Of a stretch of DNA of 64,000 nt, positions 51,130-59,893 are shown piece by piece. Numbering within the stretch: the first letter of the stretch is position 1; every line of letters begins with the position of its first letter. The translations under genes were made by a program, and so were the position numbers. The stretch lies in contig JAMPXB010000004.1 of NCBI GenBank assembly GCA_023701435.1, positions 124,001 through 188,000 of the forward strand. The letters run 5' to 3'. A model generated the notes under the pieces. It had not been told where the DNA came from and searched no databases. It saw only the letters and a program-made list of their open reading frames with translations. Source of the stretch: Bacteriovoracaceae bacterium. Its GTDB lineage: Bacteria > Bdellovibrionota > Bacteriovoracia > Bacteriovoracales > Bacteriovoracaceae.

Positions 51130-52910
51130 AACTGCGCGAACAGGAAGATGAGAAATACCGCTTTAGTCCCTTTGGTCTAAAGTTTACCCAGGCCCAGGAA
51201 TGGGATGGGGCCCTCTCTGATACCAAATGGCTCTGGCCATGGGTGAAGCCTCATCGCTTGCGTCTTTCTTTTGCCTTGGTGCTGTTTTTTCTCACCACCC
51301 TGATCTCAGTGGCGACCCCTCGTCTGGTGGCCAAAATCGTGGATGATGTGCTGGTGGCGAAGACCGCCTCATTCGCTTTCTGGGGAGTCTTGTTGGGCTC
51401 TCTGATGCTCTTAAAAATTATCGCTGATCTCTCTTACAAGTGGATGGTGACCAAAATCGGTCAGCGCATTACCAAACAATTAAGAAATGATATCTTCCAT
51501 CAGTTAGGGGATTTCCCGCTGAATTTTTTCGATAAGAACTCTTCCGGCCGGCTCATCAGTCGCTGTGTGAACGATGTCTCTAACTTATCAGCTTTTTTCA
51601 CTTCCAATTTTTTCACGGTGATCAGTGACATTGTTCTCATTATCGGTTGCGTGATCATCATGCTAACTCTGTCAGTGAAGTCTACTCTCTTGGTGATCCT
51701 GACACTTATCCCGATGGTTATTTTCATGCTCAACGTCTCTCAGGCGCAAATGCGCTGGGGACGAACCATCAGAAATATTCTCTCACGTCTCTCCTCCCAT
51801 ACGGGAGACAGTATGAATAATTTAGCAGTTCTTCACTCGCAGCCCTTCGCTCTTAAATGGGCCAAACGCCACCAGCGTCTGCAGGACCTTTACTCAACGC
51901 TTACCATGAGAAACATTATCACGTGGGGAAGCTTCTCTTCCGCCCATGTACTGGTGATGGGAATTACTTATGCGATGGTTATTACTTTAGGTGTCTATCA
52001 GTTAAAGATGGGCGAGATCACCATCGGAACACTGATAGCAACCTTTACTTATGTGGGACTCATCTTTGGGCCATTCCTAGAGATCTCAGAAAAACTCAAT
52101 GTTATGGTCACGGCCTTAGGTTCGGTCAAGCGCCTGCGGGACTTACTGCCAGAGCAGATCACCACTAAAAAGGACAGCGCCGCTGATTCAGGTCAAGTGC
52201 CTCACGGTCCCATCAGGTTTCAGGACATCAAGTTTTCCTATCGCTCTGATGTTCCCCTCTTTGAAAACTTCAACCTCGAACTGCCGGAAGGCGAAGTCAC
52301 GGCCTTAGTAGGTCGCACCGGTTCAGGAAAAACAACTCTCGCCCATCTCATGCTGGGTCTCTACCCCATCACTCATGGGAAAATCCTCTGGGGTGATGAG
52401 GACATTCAGGCCTTTCCTCCGGCCCGCCGTGCCCGCTGGATTGGACACGTCTCTCAGGATCTCTTTATCTTCACTGATACCATTCGGGAAAATCTCAGGC
52501 TGTGGCGGGAAGACATTACCGATGAAGAGATTAGTGAGCGCCTGCGCCTGGTGGGCCTTTATAATAAGATCATGAATCTTCCGGGTGGTCTGGATATGAT
52601 CGTGAAGGCAGAAACTCTGCCGCTCTCGCAAGGTGAAAAGCAGCTTCTTCTTTTATGTCGGGCCCTCTTACAAGACCCACGACTTCTGGTGTTTGATGAG
52701 GCGACTGCCAGCTTGGATCAATTGACTGAAGAAGAGTGGCTGGGTCATGTGGGCAAGCTCTTTCAAGGACGCACAACTTTGTTTATCGCGCATAGAATGG
52801 AAACCCTCAGGCTTGCGACCTTTATTGTTGTACTGGAGAACGGGAAGATTAAGAAGAGCTTCCGGAAGGCGGCAGGAAAACCGGTGACCGAGGCGGATCT
52901 CAGTCCTTGA
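51117..52910 (+). CDS. ABC exporter half-transporter, consensus-site subunit
   Basis: A 597-residue protein with an N-terminal soluble stretch of about 45 residues, six membrane helices, and an ABC domain with Walker A GRTGSGKTTLAHLM, signature LSQGEKQLLLLCRALL and Walker B LLVFDEATASLD. The catalytic Glu is present, while the signature differs from LSGGQ. This is the mirror image of the upstream subunit, so one working and one degenerate ATP site form at the dimer interface. Likely roles are export of lipids, drugs or peptides. The 3' end overlaps the opposing coiled-coil gene by 11 bases. Confidence 0.92.
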   Translation: MDHLELREQEDEKYRFSPFGLKFTQAQEWDGALSDTKWLWPWVKPHRLRLSFALVLFFLTTLISVATPRLVAKIVDDVLVAKTASFAFWGVLLGSLMLLKIIADLSYKWMVTKIGQRITKQLRNDIFHQLGDFPLNFFDKNSSGRLISRCVNDVSNLSAFFTSNFFTVISDIVLIIGCVIIMLTLSVKSTLLVILTLIPMVIFMLNVSQAQMRWGRTIRNILSRLSSHTGDSMNNLAVLHSQPFALKWAKRHQRLQDLYSTLTMRNIITWGSFSSAHVLVMGITYAMVITLGVYQLKMGEITIGTLIATFTYVGLIFGPFLEISEKLNVMVTALGSVKRLRDLLPEQITTKKDSAADSGQVPHGPIRFQDIKFSYRSDVPLFENFNLELPEGEVTALVGRTGSGKTTLAHLMLGLYPITHGKILWGDEDIQAFPPARRARWIGHVSQDLFIFTDTIRENLRLWREDITDEEISERLRLVGLYNKIMNLPGGLDMIVKAETLPLSQGEKQLLLLCRALLQDPRLLVFDEATASLDQLTEEEWLGHVGKLFQGRTTLFIAHRMETLRLATFIVVLENGKIKKSFRKAAGKPVTEADLSP

Positions 52911-53250
52911 GGGCCTCTTGAATTCTAGAGTTGAGCTTATCTATGGATTTAGAAAGCTCACTCTTGGCCTCTTTCCACTCGCCTTTGGCGTCAGCTTCCA
53001 GATCATATAAATCTGAGCGCAGCTTCTCTCGAGACTTGTTTAAATCCTGAATGGTTTGTTTATAGGCAGCGCTGCCTTTTTTCTGGGAATCTTCAGATAA
53101 TTTCTTTAACTTATTTTCAATATCCTGAAGCTCAACGGACATTTCCTGTTTAAATTTGTCTAAGTCCTTTCTCGCCCCTTTGACAGTTTCAGAAGCAAAG
53201 GTCGGTAGCATTAAACTAACTAATAAGAGTGTTGTGAAAAATTTAAGCAT
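52900..53250 (-). CDS. secreted coiled-coil protein
   Basis: A 116-residue product with a signal peptide (FFTTLLLVSLMLPTFA), then about 95 residues of continuous amphipathic helix rich in Lys, Glu and Asp (KQEMSVELQDIENKLKKLSE, EWKEAKSELSKSIDKL). No family recognised; such proteins can line or brace the periplasm. The start at 53250 has AAGGAG at six bases. It is close to another coiled-coil protein gene, upstream on the same strand. Confidence 0.75.
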   Translation of the reverse strand: MLKFFTTLLLVSLMLPTFASETVKGARKDLDKFKQEMSVELQDIENKLKKLSEDSQKKGSAAYKQTIQDLNKSREKLRSDLYDLEADAKGEWKEAKSELSKSIDKLNSRIQEALKD

Positions 53251-53289
53251 TCTAAACTCCTTCAAGTTTTTAATGCAAGATCCGAACCA

Positions 53290-53838
53290 TTAACGAAGGA
53301 TATAAAAAATGGTGCCGGCGTTAATCCCGATTGAGAGGGTTAAGACGAGCCACAACAAGCGGTCTTTATTCTGAAGACTGGTGATTTGTTGCTTCATCAC
53401 TCTTAACTCATTACCAGCTTCTTCAAGCTTTCTGATCTTTTGATCAACCATGCTCTCTGACATAGATAACTTATCGAGGATCGGTTGAACCTTTTGCTGA
53501 AAATCACCAAGTTCTCCTGTCATTAAATGAATTCTTCCTTCGAGAGCAGAAAATCTTTCATTTAATTTATCTACACTTTTTCGATTATCATTGGAGGTGC
53601 TTTGAGCTTGTCTCACTAGATTATGAAGTTCATGGGAGAACTCATTGCTCTTTTCCAGGGACTCCAAAACAAAAGATGAAACTTTTGGTAAGCTGAAAAA
53701 TTTCGCCAGGCGGCCCTTCTTAGAATAACTGGTGATGACACTCCTGTTGATAACAAAGGGGTTCACCACTTCAGCGGGCATGTAGTCCGGAGTTAGAGCA
53801 AAATCAAAATCGGTTTGGTTTTCGTTGTACATATGCAT
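53290..53838 (-). CDS. tail-anchored coiled-coil membrane protein
   Basis: A 182-residue protein with a polar N-terminal domain (residues 1-55), a coiled coil (about 60-155; SLEKSNEFSHELHNLVRQAQ, KLNERFSALEGRIHLM) and one C-terminal membrane helix (LLWLVLTLSIGINAGTIFYI) near the very end. Topology would leave the coiled coil in the cytosol. No family recognised. It lies 40 bases upstream of the secreted coiled-coil gene. Confidence 0.65.
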   Translation of the reverse strand: MHMYNENQTDFDFALTPDYMPAEVVNPFVINRSVITSYSKKGRLAKFFSLPKVSSFVLESLEKSNEFSHELHNLVRQAQSTSNDNRKSVDKLNERFSALEGRIHLMTGELGDFQQKVQPILDKLSMSESMVDQKIRKLEEAGNELRVMKQQITSLQNKDRLLWLVLTLSIGINAGTIFYILR

Positions 53839-54012
53839 GATTATATTTTCAAAGGGAATTTGAATTTTGACAATAAGTATCGGATGACGATTTTAAGACG
53901 ACTAAAACGATAAAGTATCTTAAACTTTGGGCCCAGCCAGTAGTGATCAAAAGTAAAAAAAGGATAAACTTTATCATGGGGATGATTATACAAGAAAATG
54001 ATTAATCTCTAT
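53839..54012. other. AT-rich intergenic gap
   Basis: This gap is upstream of the tail-anchored gene and downstream of the secreted protein gene at 54013. Promoter elements for the minus strand are likely here, but none stands out with both boxes. A TTGACA at 53867 on the plus strand has no good partner box. No open reading frame or hairpin seen. Confidence 0.3.
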
Positions 54013-54675
54013 CTAAAGACTCTTTAAAGTCACTTCAATCTTTTCATAATACAAGGCCGTCGTACTTTCAAAACCAGAGTCCGTTCCCAGCACTAACCAA
54101 AGACTCCCCCCTTTACTCACCCGTGCCTTCAAAATGGGTCCTAAGCGTGTCAGTGAGACATACTCCCCTCGCTCCACTTCACAATCGATCCCATTAGCGA
54201 TGTGGGAAATGAGAGGTCCGTGATCAAAGAAGGTGCGCACGTGGTTTAAGTCATCCACAAAGGTTTCAGGAGGCCGTGTAAGAACATTACCTTTCAGGAA
54301 CACCGACTCTCCCGGAGCTCCTCCGGTTCCCAGACAACCGGAAGCGGCACTAGAATCAAAAGTCGTTTTGATCCGCACTTCATAGCGCTGTCCCGGGACG
54401 AGACCTTCTGCCCGCCCTATTTCTTTAGTCATATACATATACAGATCATCGGAATGATTATTGCCAGAAAGAAAAAGTCCCTGGCGCAGAGTGGAGATCT
54501 CTGGTGGTAAATTGCGGATGCCACCTTCTAACTCCATAAACTCTTCATCACCAGATGGATAATCGGCAAAGCCAATAGTCCATCCTTGAAGACCACGATT
54601 GAAATCATAAACAAGATGAATATCTTTTGCCTGCAGCGTGCTTGAAAGAAATAATAAGAAGAGAAAAACTTTCAT
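54013..54675 (-). CDS. secreted beta-sandwich-like protein, unknown
   Basis: A 220-residue product with a signal peptide (KVFLFLLFLSSTLQA). The mature part opens LVYDFNRGLQGWTIGFADYP, a pattern common in jelly-roll carbohydrate-binding or discoidin-like modules (a Phe/Trp pair after a DF-x-x-G-x-x-GW start). It continues with GQRYEVRIKTTFDSSA and WLVLGTDSGFESTTALYYEKI. Two Cys (SGCLGT, IDCEVE) could bridge. No enzyme motif. It lies 10 bases after the BON-domain gene on the same strand. Confidence 0.7.
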   Translation of the reverse strand: MKVFLFLLFLSSTLQAKDIHLVYDFNRGLQGWTIGFADYPSGDEEFMELEGGIRNLPPEISTLRQGLFLSGNNHSDDLYMYMTKEIGRAEGLVPGQRYEVRIKTTFDSSAASGCLGTGGAPGESVFLKGNVLTRPPETFVDDLNHVRTFFDHGPLISHIANGIDCEVERGEYVSLTRLGPILKARVSKGGSLWLVLGTDSGFESTTALYYEKIEVTLKSL

Positions 54676-54685
54676 GGGTTATTCC

Positions 54686-55012
54686 TTAACGAGGCGTTAC
54701 TTCCTGAGAAAAGAAACCATCATCTCCCCGCGCGACAATTTTATCCGAGTTCATATCGAGGACAGGTTTTAGGAAGATTTTGTTTTGAATGTCTTTAACA
54801 CCACCGATATGATCCAGTATGATTTCGGCCCTGCGTTTAGCGTGTCGGCTATCGACGCTGCCTTTAAGAGTAACTACTCCCTTATGAACAGAAACTTCGA
54901 TCTCTGAAGCATCGACATCGGGATCCCATTTTAAGAGTTCGCAAACTTCCTCTTTGATTGAATCATCAGATCGCTTATAACCTTTGGGACCTAGCCCTGA
55001 ATATGTTTCCAT
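54686..55012 (-). CDS. BON-domain protein
   Basis: A 108-residue protein with a single BON domain: SDDSIKEEVCELLKWDPDVD, IEVSVHKGVVTLKGSVDSRH, AKRRAEIILDHIGGVKDIQN. It has no signal peptide, unlike OsmY-type BON proteins, so it is probably cytosolic. BON domains bind phospholipid or membranes. The ATG at 55012 (METYSGLG) has GGAG six bases before it, and an ATG four codons upstream is less likely. It begins 15 bases after the aminotransferase stop codon on the same strand. Confidence 0.85.
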   Translation of the reverse strand: METYSGLGPKGYKRSDDSIKEEVCELLKWDPDVDASEIEVSVHKGVVTLKGSVDSRHAKRRAEIILDHIGGVKDIQNKIFLKPVLDMNSDKIVARGDDGFFSQEVTPR

Positions 55013-55026
55013 TGGCCTCTCCATAA

Positions 55027-56172
55027 TTAAAAAGACTTCTCTAAAAGATCAAGGCCCTCTTTGGCCGTTTCAAAATCAATATTGAGCGCGGGGTACATGG
55101 ATATCCCTTGGGATATGATTAATCCATTTTCGAAGGCCTTCTGTGAAATTTCTCTCGCGTATTTCGGTTGCTCAAATCCTACATGGATCGCAAGTCCCAT
55201 GGAACTGATCTTAGGCCTTACTCGAAAATCCATAAGGGAGAGCCGCTGCATGAAGTATTCATTCATAATAAAGATATTCTCTTCAAGCTCCCCCCAATTG
55301 CGCTGAAGGTACCTGATATTGGTCAAGGCGGCTTCAACACTCAAAGGGTGCCACCCGTAGGTGGAATAGGGAAACTGACCATGATAAAGGGCCTTTGCCA
55401 CTTGCTCAGTCATGATGGTGGCGCCAAGAGCGGCGGCCCCGCCAGTGATTCCTTTAGCGAGGCACATGATGTCCGGCTCGATATTAAAATGATCGCTGGC
55501 AAACATTTTTCCGGTGCGACCAAACCCCGTGGCCACCTCATCCATGATGATGAGAGTGCCGTGTTTTTTGCAAAGCTCTTGCATGCCTTTCATAAATTTC
55601 TGATCGGGCACAAGAACATCAAGATTTAACACCACCGGTTCCATAATAAAGGCCGCCACATCGTTGTCTTTCAATAGATTCTCGAGCGTCTTGAGGGCAT
55701 GCTCATTCAGAGGTGGCTTGATTCTTTTCCAATTAAAAAAAGGTGAATCAGAAACCAGCGCCCAGGTGGCAATGGAGTTGCCATGATAGGCATCGTCGAT
55801 AGCAATAATTTTCTTTCGTCCCGTATAGGCCATCGCCGCTTGAAGAGCGATCTCCACCGCTTCTGTTCCACCAGTGGCGCGAAAGCACTTTTTTAATTTC
55901 CCTGGAGTCATTTCGGCGAGGAGTTCTGAGAGTTCTTCCCACGGTTTGTATTCCAGGTGAGGACTCACATAAGTTGGTCCATCAAAACCTTTGATCGCCT
56001 TCACCACTTCCTTATTGTTCCAGCCAATATTGCCCACGCACCAACCCATGGTGAAATCTATATACTTCTTTCCCCTTTGATCTATCAGATAGCTGTCTTT
56101 GGAATGTTTGAATTCGATATCTTCGTTGGAGGTGACACTGCCGAAATATTCATGAGAGGGGCTGGGTTCCAT
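55027..56172 (-). CDS. class III (omega) aminotransferase
   Basis: A 381-residue PLP enzyme of fold type I. YIDFTMGWCVGNIGWNN is the usual opening, RATGGTEAVEIALQAAM the cofactor phosphate region, AIDDAYHGNS, IIMDEVATGFGRTGK the PLP-Asp block, and CLAKGITGG holds the Schiff-base Lys. It belongs to the acetylornithine/4-aminobutyrate/omega-amino acid group; which amine it uses is not clear. A GGAGG lies before the ATG. The structured RNA element of copy B ends in a terminator 20 bases upstream, so expression may depend on read-through. Confidence 0.9.
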   Translation of the reverse strand: MEPSPSHEYFGSVTSNEDIEFKHSKDSYLIDQRGKKYIDFTMGWCVGNIGWNNKEVVKAIKGFDGPTYVSPHLEYKPWEELSELLAEMTPGKLKKCFRATGGTEAVEIALQAAMAYTGRKKIIAIDDAYHGNSIATWALVSDSPFFNWKRIKPPLNEHALKTLENLLKDNDVAAFIMEPVVLNLDVLVPDQKFMKGMQELCKKHGTLIIMDEVATGFGRTGKMFASDHFNIEPDIMCLAKGITGGAAALGATIMTEQVAKALYHGQFPYSTYGWHPLSVEAALTNIRYLQRNWGELEENIFIMNEYFMQRLSLMDFRVRPKISSMGLAIHVGFEQPKYAREISQKAFENGLIISQGISMYPALNIDFETAKEGLDLLEKSF

Positions 56173-56192
56173 GAGTCCTCCATAGAAAAGGC

Positions 56193-56312
56193 AAAAAAAA
56201 TGACCATCCTAAGATGGTCATTTTCAGTTCGCTTTAACTTCTACTAAGCTTCGGTTTCCCTCACTTTGTTGAACGTTGCGAACCTAAGACAAGGTTAGGA
56301 CTTTGAAGATTA
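56193..56312 (-). ncRNA. structured RNA element, copy B
   Basis: This is a near gap-free match on the minus strand to the element at 31104-31220. It has the same outer stem (UUAG-G-UUCGC with GCGAACUGA), an inner stem AAC-G-UUC/GAAGUU, the loop sequence AGUGAGGGAAAC, and a perfect hairpin AUGACCAUC-uuag-GAUGGUCAU running into eight Us. It sits in the divergent gap between a plus-strand hydrolase gene and the minus-strand aminotransferase, so it must start from its own promoter; a TATAAT on the minus strand at 56348-56353 is a possible -10 box. The aminotransferase ribosome-binding site follows about 10 bases after the U-tract, the geometry of an attenuator or riboswitch. Confidence 0.7.
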
Positions 56313-56363
56313 TTCGTGAATTTTTTTATTCAAAATGTTGCCGCAAGATTATAGGCTGAGTAT

Positions 56364-57362
56364 ATGAACCAAACACTCATCAATTCTCTTAATGACGCTA
56401 GAAAGAGTATCCCGCCCTGCTTACCGCCCCTGTGGGCGCAAACAGGACATCTTCAGACGATTCTTGGTCATCTACTGCCTTCTAAAAAAATAACTGAAAG
56501 CGGAATACATATAAATGTGACGCTGGAAAAAGAAACGGAAAGAATTCACTCCACTTATCTTAAAGGCTCATCTAATACGGTGGTTTATCTTTTTCATGGT
56601 CTCGGTGGAACATCCGAGGCTTCCTATATGCAGCGAACTGCCGTCGCCGCCAGACTCCTCGGTCACCATGTTTTCCTCAATAACCACCGAGGTTGCGGCA
56701 TAGGTGCGGGTCTCGCGACTGAGCCCTACCACTCCGGCCGCGCCGATGATCTCTCCAGAGTCATCGAGTATGGACGAAAGCTTCTTCCTGATCACCAACA
56801 TATCGCCATCGGTTTTAGTCTCAGCGCCAATGCTCTTCTACTGCTAGCAGCGAAAGTGCGGGCCCAGGTTCAACCGGATTTTGCCATTGCCGTAAATGGC
56901 CCCATTAATTTAGATCGCGCCTCACAGAATCTGCAGCACGGTCTGAACAAGATCTATGACAAGCGCTTCACCCGAGAGTTAGAAAACTACATGAAGAGGA
57001 ACAGTCCTGAGAATATGGGTGACTTCTCTTTAGTAAAGGATCTGAGAGATTTTGATGAACGCTACACTGCCCCTCTTGGCGGTTTTAAAGATCGCGCGGA
57101 TTATTACGCTACTTGCTCGGCCAAACAGTACTTATCTCAAATTAATATCCCCACCGTTATTATAACTAGTGAGGACGATCCCTTTGTGGCGATTGAGGAT
57201 TACTTAGAGGCCAGCTACTCACCCATGACCTTACTTCATATGGAGAAGCACGGGGGTCATATGGGCTATCTCACCAAAAAAGGTTTGGCTCATGAGCGCT
57301 GGTTAGATAAGGCGCTGGAAACTTATTTGAGGACATACTTAGGCCAATCTTCATCACCATAA
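56364..57362 (+). CDS. YheT-like alpha/beta hydrolase
   Basis: A 332-residue protein of the COG0429 (YheT) group. CLPPLWAQTGHLQTILGHL is the typical opening, YLFHGLGGTSEASYMQ the oxyanion region, NHRGCGIGAGLATEPYHSGR a family block, and IGFSLSANALLL holds the nucleophile Ser. TSEDDPFVAIEDY carries the Asp and EKHGGHMGYL the His. All three triad residues are in place. The natural substrate is unknown; lipid or ester hydrolysis is the family assumption. Its stop codon sits at the left edge of a decayed surface-protein fragment. Confidence 0.9.
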   Translation: MNQTLINSLNDARKSIPPCLPPLWAQTGHLQTILGHLLPSKKITESGIHINVTLEKETERIHSTYLKGSSNTVVYLFHGLGGTSEASYMQRTAVAARLLGHHVFLNNHRGCGIGAGLATEPYHSGRADDLSRVIEYGRKLLPDHQHIAIGFSLSANALLLLAAKVRAQVQPDFAIAVNGPINLDRASQNLQHGLNKIYDKRFTRELENYMKRNSPENMGDFSLVKDLRDFDERYTAPLGGFKDRADYYATCSAKQYLSQINIPTVIITSEDDPFVAIEDYLEASYSPMTLLHMEKHGGHMGYLTKKGLAHERWLDKALETYLRTYLGQSSSP

Positions 57363-58458
57363 TGAATCCATTATTACCCTCAGTTACACGGGAGCAGATC
57401 AGGCCACGAGCTGTTAAGTATCAAATCTGAGTCATCTGACTGAAACCATCCCGTGCTCTTGCACCGCCGGTGTTTACACAGGTGCTGCTGGTTTTAGCTA
57501 CAGTGTGAGTACGGGAACGAGGTCCTCTAACATAGCAGATGTAGCACTAACGATCGCGGCAGCCGTCCCTTTTGTGACCTGGAAAACAGACAACCTTGCA
57601 TTTGGATCATCATTAGCAGATCAAATTGAACTTCCACTTGAAAGTGGTCGCAATTATAACTTTGTCGTGGATTGGGGTGATGGCAGCACTGATACCATCA
57701 CCGCCTGGAACGACCTAGCAACCTTACACACCTACGCCATAGCGGAGACCTATGATGTCTCCATCACTGGTGTTTTTGATAGCCTGTATTTTGCAGCTAG
57801 TTCCGACCGTCCCAAAATTCTGGATGTAAAATCCTGGGGCAGTTATCAATGGGCTTCAATGGAAAATACTTTCGAACAATGTAGAAATCTCAATGTCTCC
57901 GCCACCGATGCTCCCAACCTCACAAGAGTTACAAGTTTGGCACGCATGTTTTACAACGCCAGAAGTTTAAATGGTGATTTAATTAATTGGGACACATCTA
58001 ATATCACTGACATGAGCTCTATGTTTTATTTTGCACAAGTCTTTAACCAGAACATTGGCAACTGGAATACGTCTAAAGTAACTAATCAACTGAGTTATAT
58101 ATTCTTTAAAGCTTTTGCTTTTAACCAACCTATCGGAAATTGGGATACGAGCAACGCCCTTACCATGGCAGCGATGTTTTGGGATGCAAGCGTATTTAAT
58201 CAGGACATCTCAAATTGGGATGTTTCTAACGTCACCCAAATGGAATATATGTTTCAAGATACAGACGCTTTCAATCAGCCACTGGGAAGCTAGAACACTT
58301 CCAACGTCATCTATATGACCAGCATGTTCGCAGATACAACCGTTTTCAATCAAGACCTAAGCAGCTGGACCTGGAGTGGAATCGGAAAACCGGTCCCCAC
58401 CCATACTAATTTTGATACCAATGCAGCGGCATGGGTGCTGCCAAGGCCTACCTGGTAA
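57361..58458 (+). pseudogene. 5'-truncated DUF285/BspA-like surface protein fragment
   Basis: One frame encodes ITLSYTGADQATSC, the end of a bacterial Ig/cadherin-like repeat, then TAA (57415), then SNLSHLTETIPCSCTAGVYT and GAAGFSYSVSTG. It then enters a PKD-like stretch (NFVVDWGDGSTDTI) and DUF285 repeats (WDTSNITDMSSMFYFAQVFN, NWNTSKVTNQLSYIFFKAF, NWDVSNVTQMEYMFQDTDAF). A TAG at 58291 replaces the Trp of the next repeat, and the frame goes on as NTSNVIYMTSMFADTTVFNQ to TAA at 58458. There is no start codon, ribosome site or signal peptide. It is the tail of a once larger surface protein. Confidence 0.85.
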
Positions 58459-58518
58459 AGATCAGATAAAAGTTACAATCTCGTTTAAATTTTGACTTTC
58501 AAAACATATAAGCATGAG

Positions 58519-59010
58519 ATGAAAAAAACTTCCTTGACTCTCGCATTGCTTCTCACTGTTTTCACTCTAGAGGCCTATTCTGCTGTTCCCATGGCCTACC
58601 CCAAGTCACCGGACCCACAACTTACTCCGGGTTCACTTTGTGACCAACCTGATTCTTACCGCCATCCGGAACAGATCCCTTACTGCGAACGAGGAGTGAA
58701 CTCCTTTCTTAAAGAGGCGATCTTCATTGCTTATAGAAAAGAGCTGGGTTACCGCTTAAGTGGTGATCGCGAGACTTATAAAATAGATCATTTCATTCCC
58801 CTTTGTGCCGGCGGAAGTAATTACCAAAATAATTTGTGGCCACAACACGTTTCTATTTCCAAGATTACCGATGATCTGGAGTCCTTTGGATGTGAAAAGC
58901 TCAGTAAGGAGCAGATCACCCAAAAAGAGCTTATTGAACTGATCATACGGGCCAAGTTAAATCTTGAAGAGGCACCAAAGGTTCACAAGTATTTAAGGAA
59001 ATTAAGATAG
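58519..59010 (+). CDS. secreted HNH-type nuclease-like protein
   Basis: A 163-residue product with a signal peptide (LTLALLLTVFTLEAYSA). The core YKIDHFIPLCAGGSNYQNNL followed by WPQ fits the HNH pattern IDHxIPLxxGGSNxxxNLWPQ found in secreted and phage-type nucleases, with the metal-binding His in IDH and the Asn in NNL. Four Cys (LCDQP, YCERG, LCAGG, GCEKL) suggest disulfides, as expected outside the cytosol. A periplasmic or exported DNase could digest prey DNA. The frame runs upstream to 58492, but the start at 58519 (MKKTSL) gives the clean signal peptide. A strong terminator follows. Confidence 0.78.
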   Translation: MKKTSLTLALLLTVFTLEAYSAVPMAYPKSPDPQLTPGSLCDQPDSYRHPEQIPYCERGVNSFLKEAIFIAYRKELGYRLSGDRETYKIDHFIPLCAGGSNYQNNLWPQHVSISKITDDLESFGCEKLSKEQITQKELIELIIRAKLNLEEAPKVHKYLRKLR

Positions 59011-59040
59011 AGAAGGCCCGTCAAGCGGGCCTTCTTCTTT
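59011..59040 (+). terminator. intrinsic terminator
   Basis: A perfect 10-base-pair stem (AGAAGGCCCG with CGGGCCTTCT), loop TCAAG, followed by a T-rich tail, sits directly after the nuclease gene. The converging channel-like gene ends within its tail. Confidence 0.85.
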
Positions 59041-59788
59041 AATGACTTAATCGATCTTCTGAACTAATTTTTTCACCACTCTTCAACTCTTCCGAATGTG
59101 CTCGCCCCTTACTCAACCAATCACGAGTAAGATCAGAAGCTGCATGGCGACCGCCTAATCCAAACGCTAAACCAAAGGCCAGTGACAACGAGGCCACAAG
59201 ACCTGTGAATAGAATATTGATCAGGTTCGTTGCGATACCTAACTGACTAACAGCTGCGATTACCGCAAAACCCATAATTCCATAACGCGCTAACATGGCA
59301 GGCATATTGGGACTTCCGAAGCCCATTTTAGAAGTTGAGCTTTCTACCATTCCAGCAACGTAGCGTGATGCCCAACTGCCCATGACGAGGATTGCTACTG
59401 CGACGAGAATATTAGGGATGAACAGAATAATACTGTTAATGATACCTGAAATTTGAGCAATCCCCATGGAGATCGCTGCGGCCTGGACAAAAATCAGAAA
59501 GAGGAACCACTTCACAACTCCCCCTACCAAACTAGACAATTGTACCCTCTGACCACTCACCGTTCGAGGTAAGTAATCATTAATATGGGCCTTCTCGGCC
59601 ACAGCCTCTAATTTCACTTGCACGAGCAAGCGCTCAACCAATCCTCCGACGAATTTGGATATGAACCATCCCGCCACCAATATAATAAGCCCACCTAAAA
59701 ATGACGGAATGAAATTCGTGAATCGAGTAAATCCTGAATGCAGCCCGGACCATAATGTTCCGGTAGTCGTTGTTATTTGCTCAGGCAT
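59039..59788 (-). CDS. MscS-related conserved TM-helix protein
   Basis: A 249-residue protein with four or five membrane helices of the conserved TM helix (PF05552) type, the membrane part of small mechanosensitive channels. FIPSFLGGLIILVAGWFISK and FIPNILVAVAILVMGSWASR are two copies of the repeat. The C-terminal LSLAFGLAFGLGGRHAASDL equals the pore-lining helix of MscS-like proteins. The MscS cytoplasmic cage is missing. It could be a channel or a partner subunit. AGGAGG precedes the ATG. Confidence 0.85.
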   Translation of the reverse strand: MPEQITTTTGTLWSGLHSGFTRFTNFIPSFLGGLIILVAGWFISKFVGGLVERLLVQVKLEAVAEKAHINDYLPRTVSGQRVQLSSLVGGVVKWFLFLIFVQAAAISMGIAQISGIINSIILFIPNILVAVAILVMGSWASRYVAGMVESSTSKMGFGSPNMPAMLARYGIMGFAVIAAVSQLGIATNLINILFTGLVASLSLAFGLAFGLGGRHAASDLTRDWLSKGRAHSEELKSGEKISSEDRLSH

Positions 59789-59893
59789 AACATCCTCCTA
59801 TAAAAGTTTGTCTTCTTGGGGAGATAGATGCATAGACCACTCCAACATCCTCGATAAATTTACTCTAAATTAAGATTTCTTTAAAAAGGACCG

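Noticed and set aside
53867-53872. TTGACA box on the plus strand
   Set aside because: No fitting -10 box at 16-18 bases, and no plus-strand gene downstream.
57505-58293. Open frame of 262 codons as a complete gene
   Set aside because: The same frame carries matching sequence before it (beyond a TAA) and after it (beyond a TAG), so it is the middle of a broken gene.
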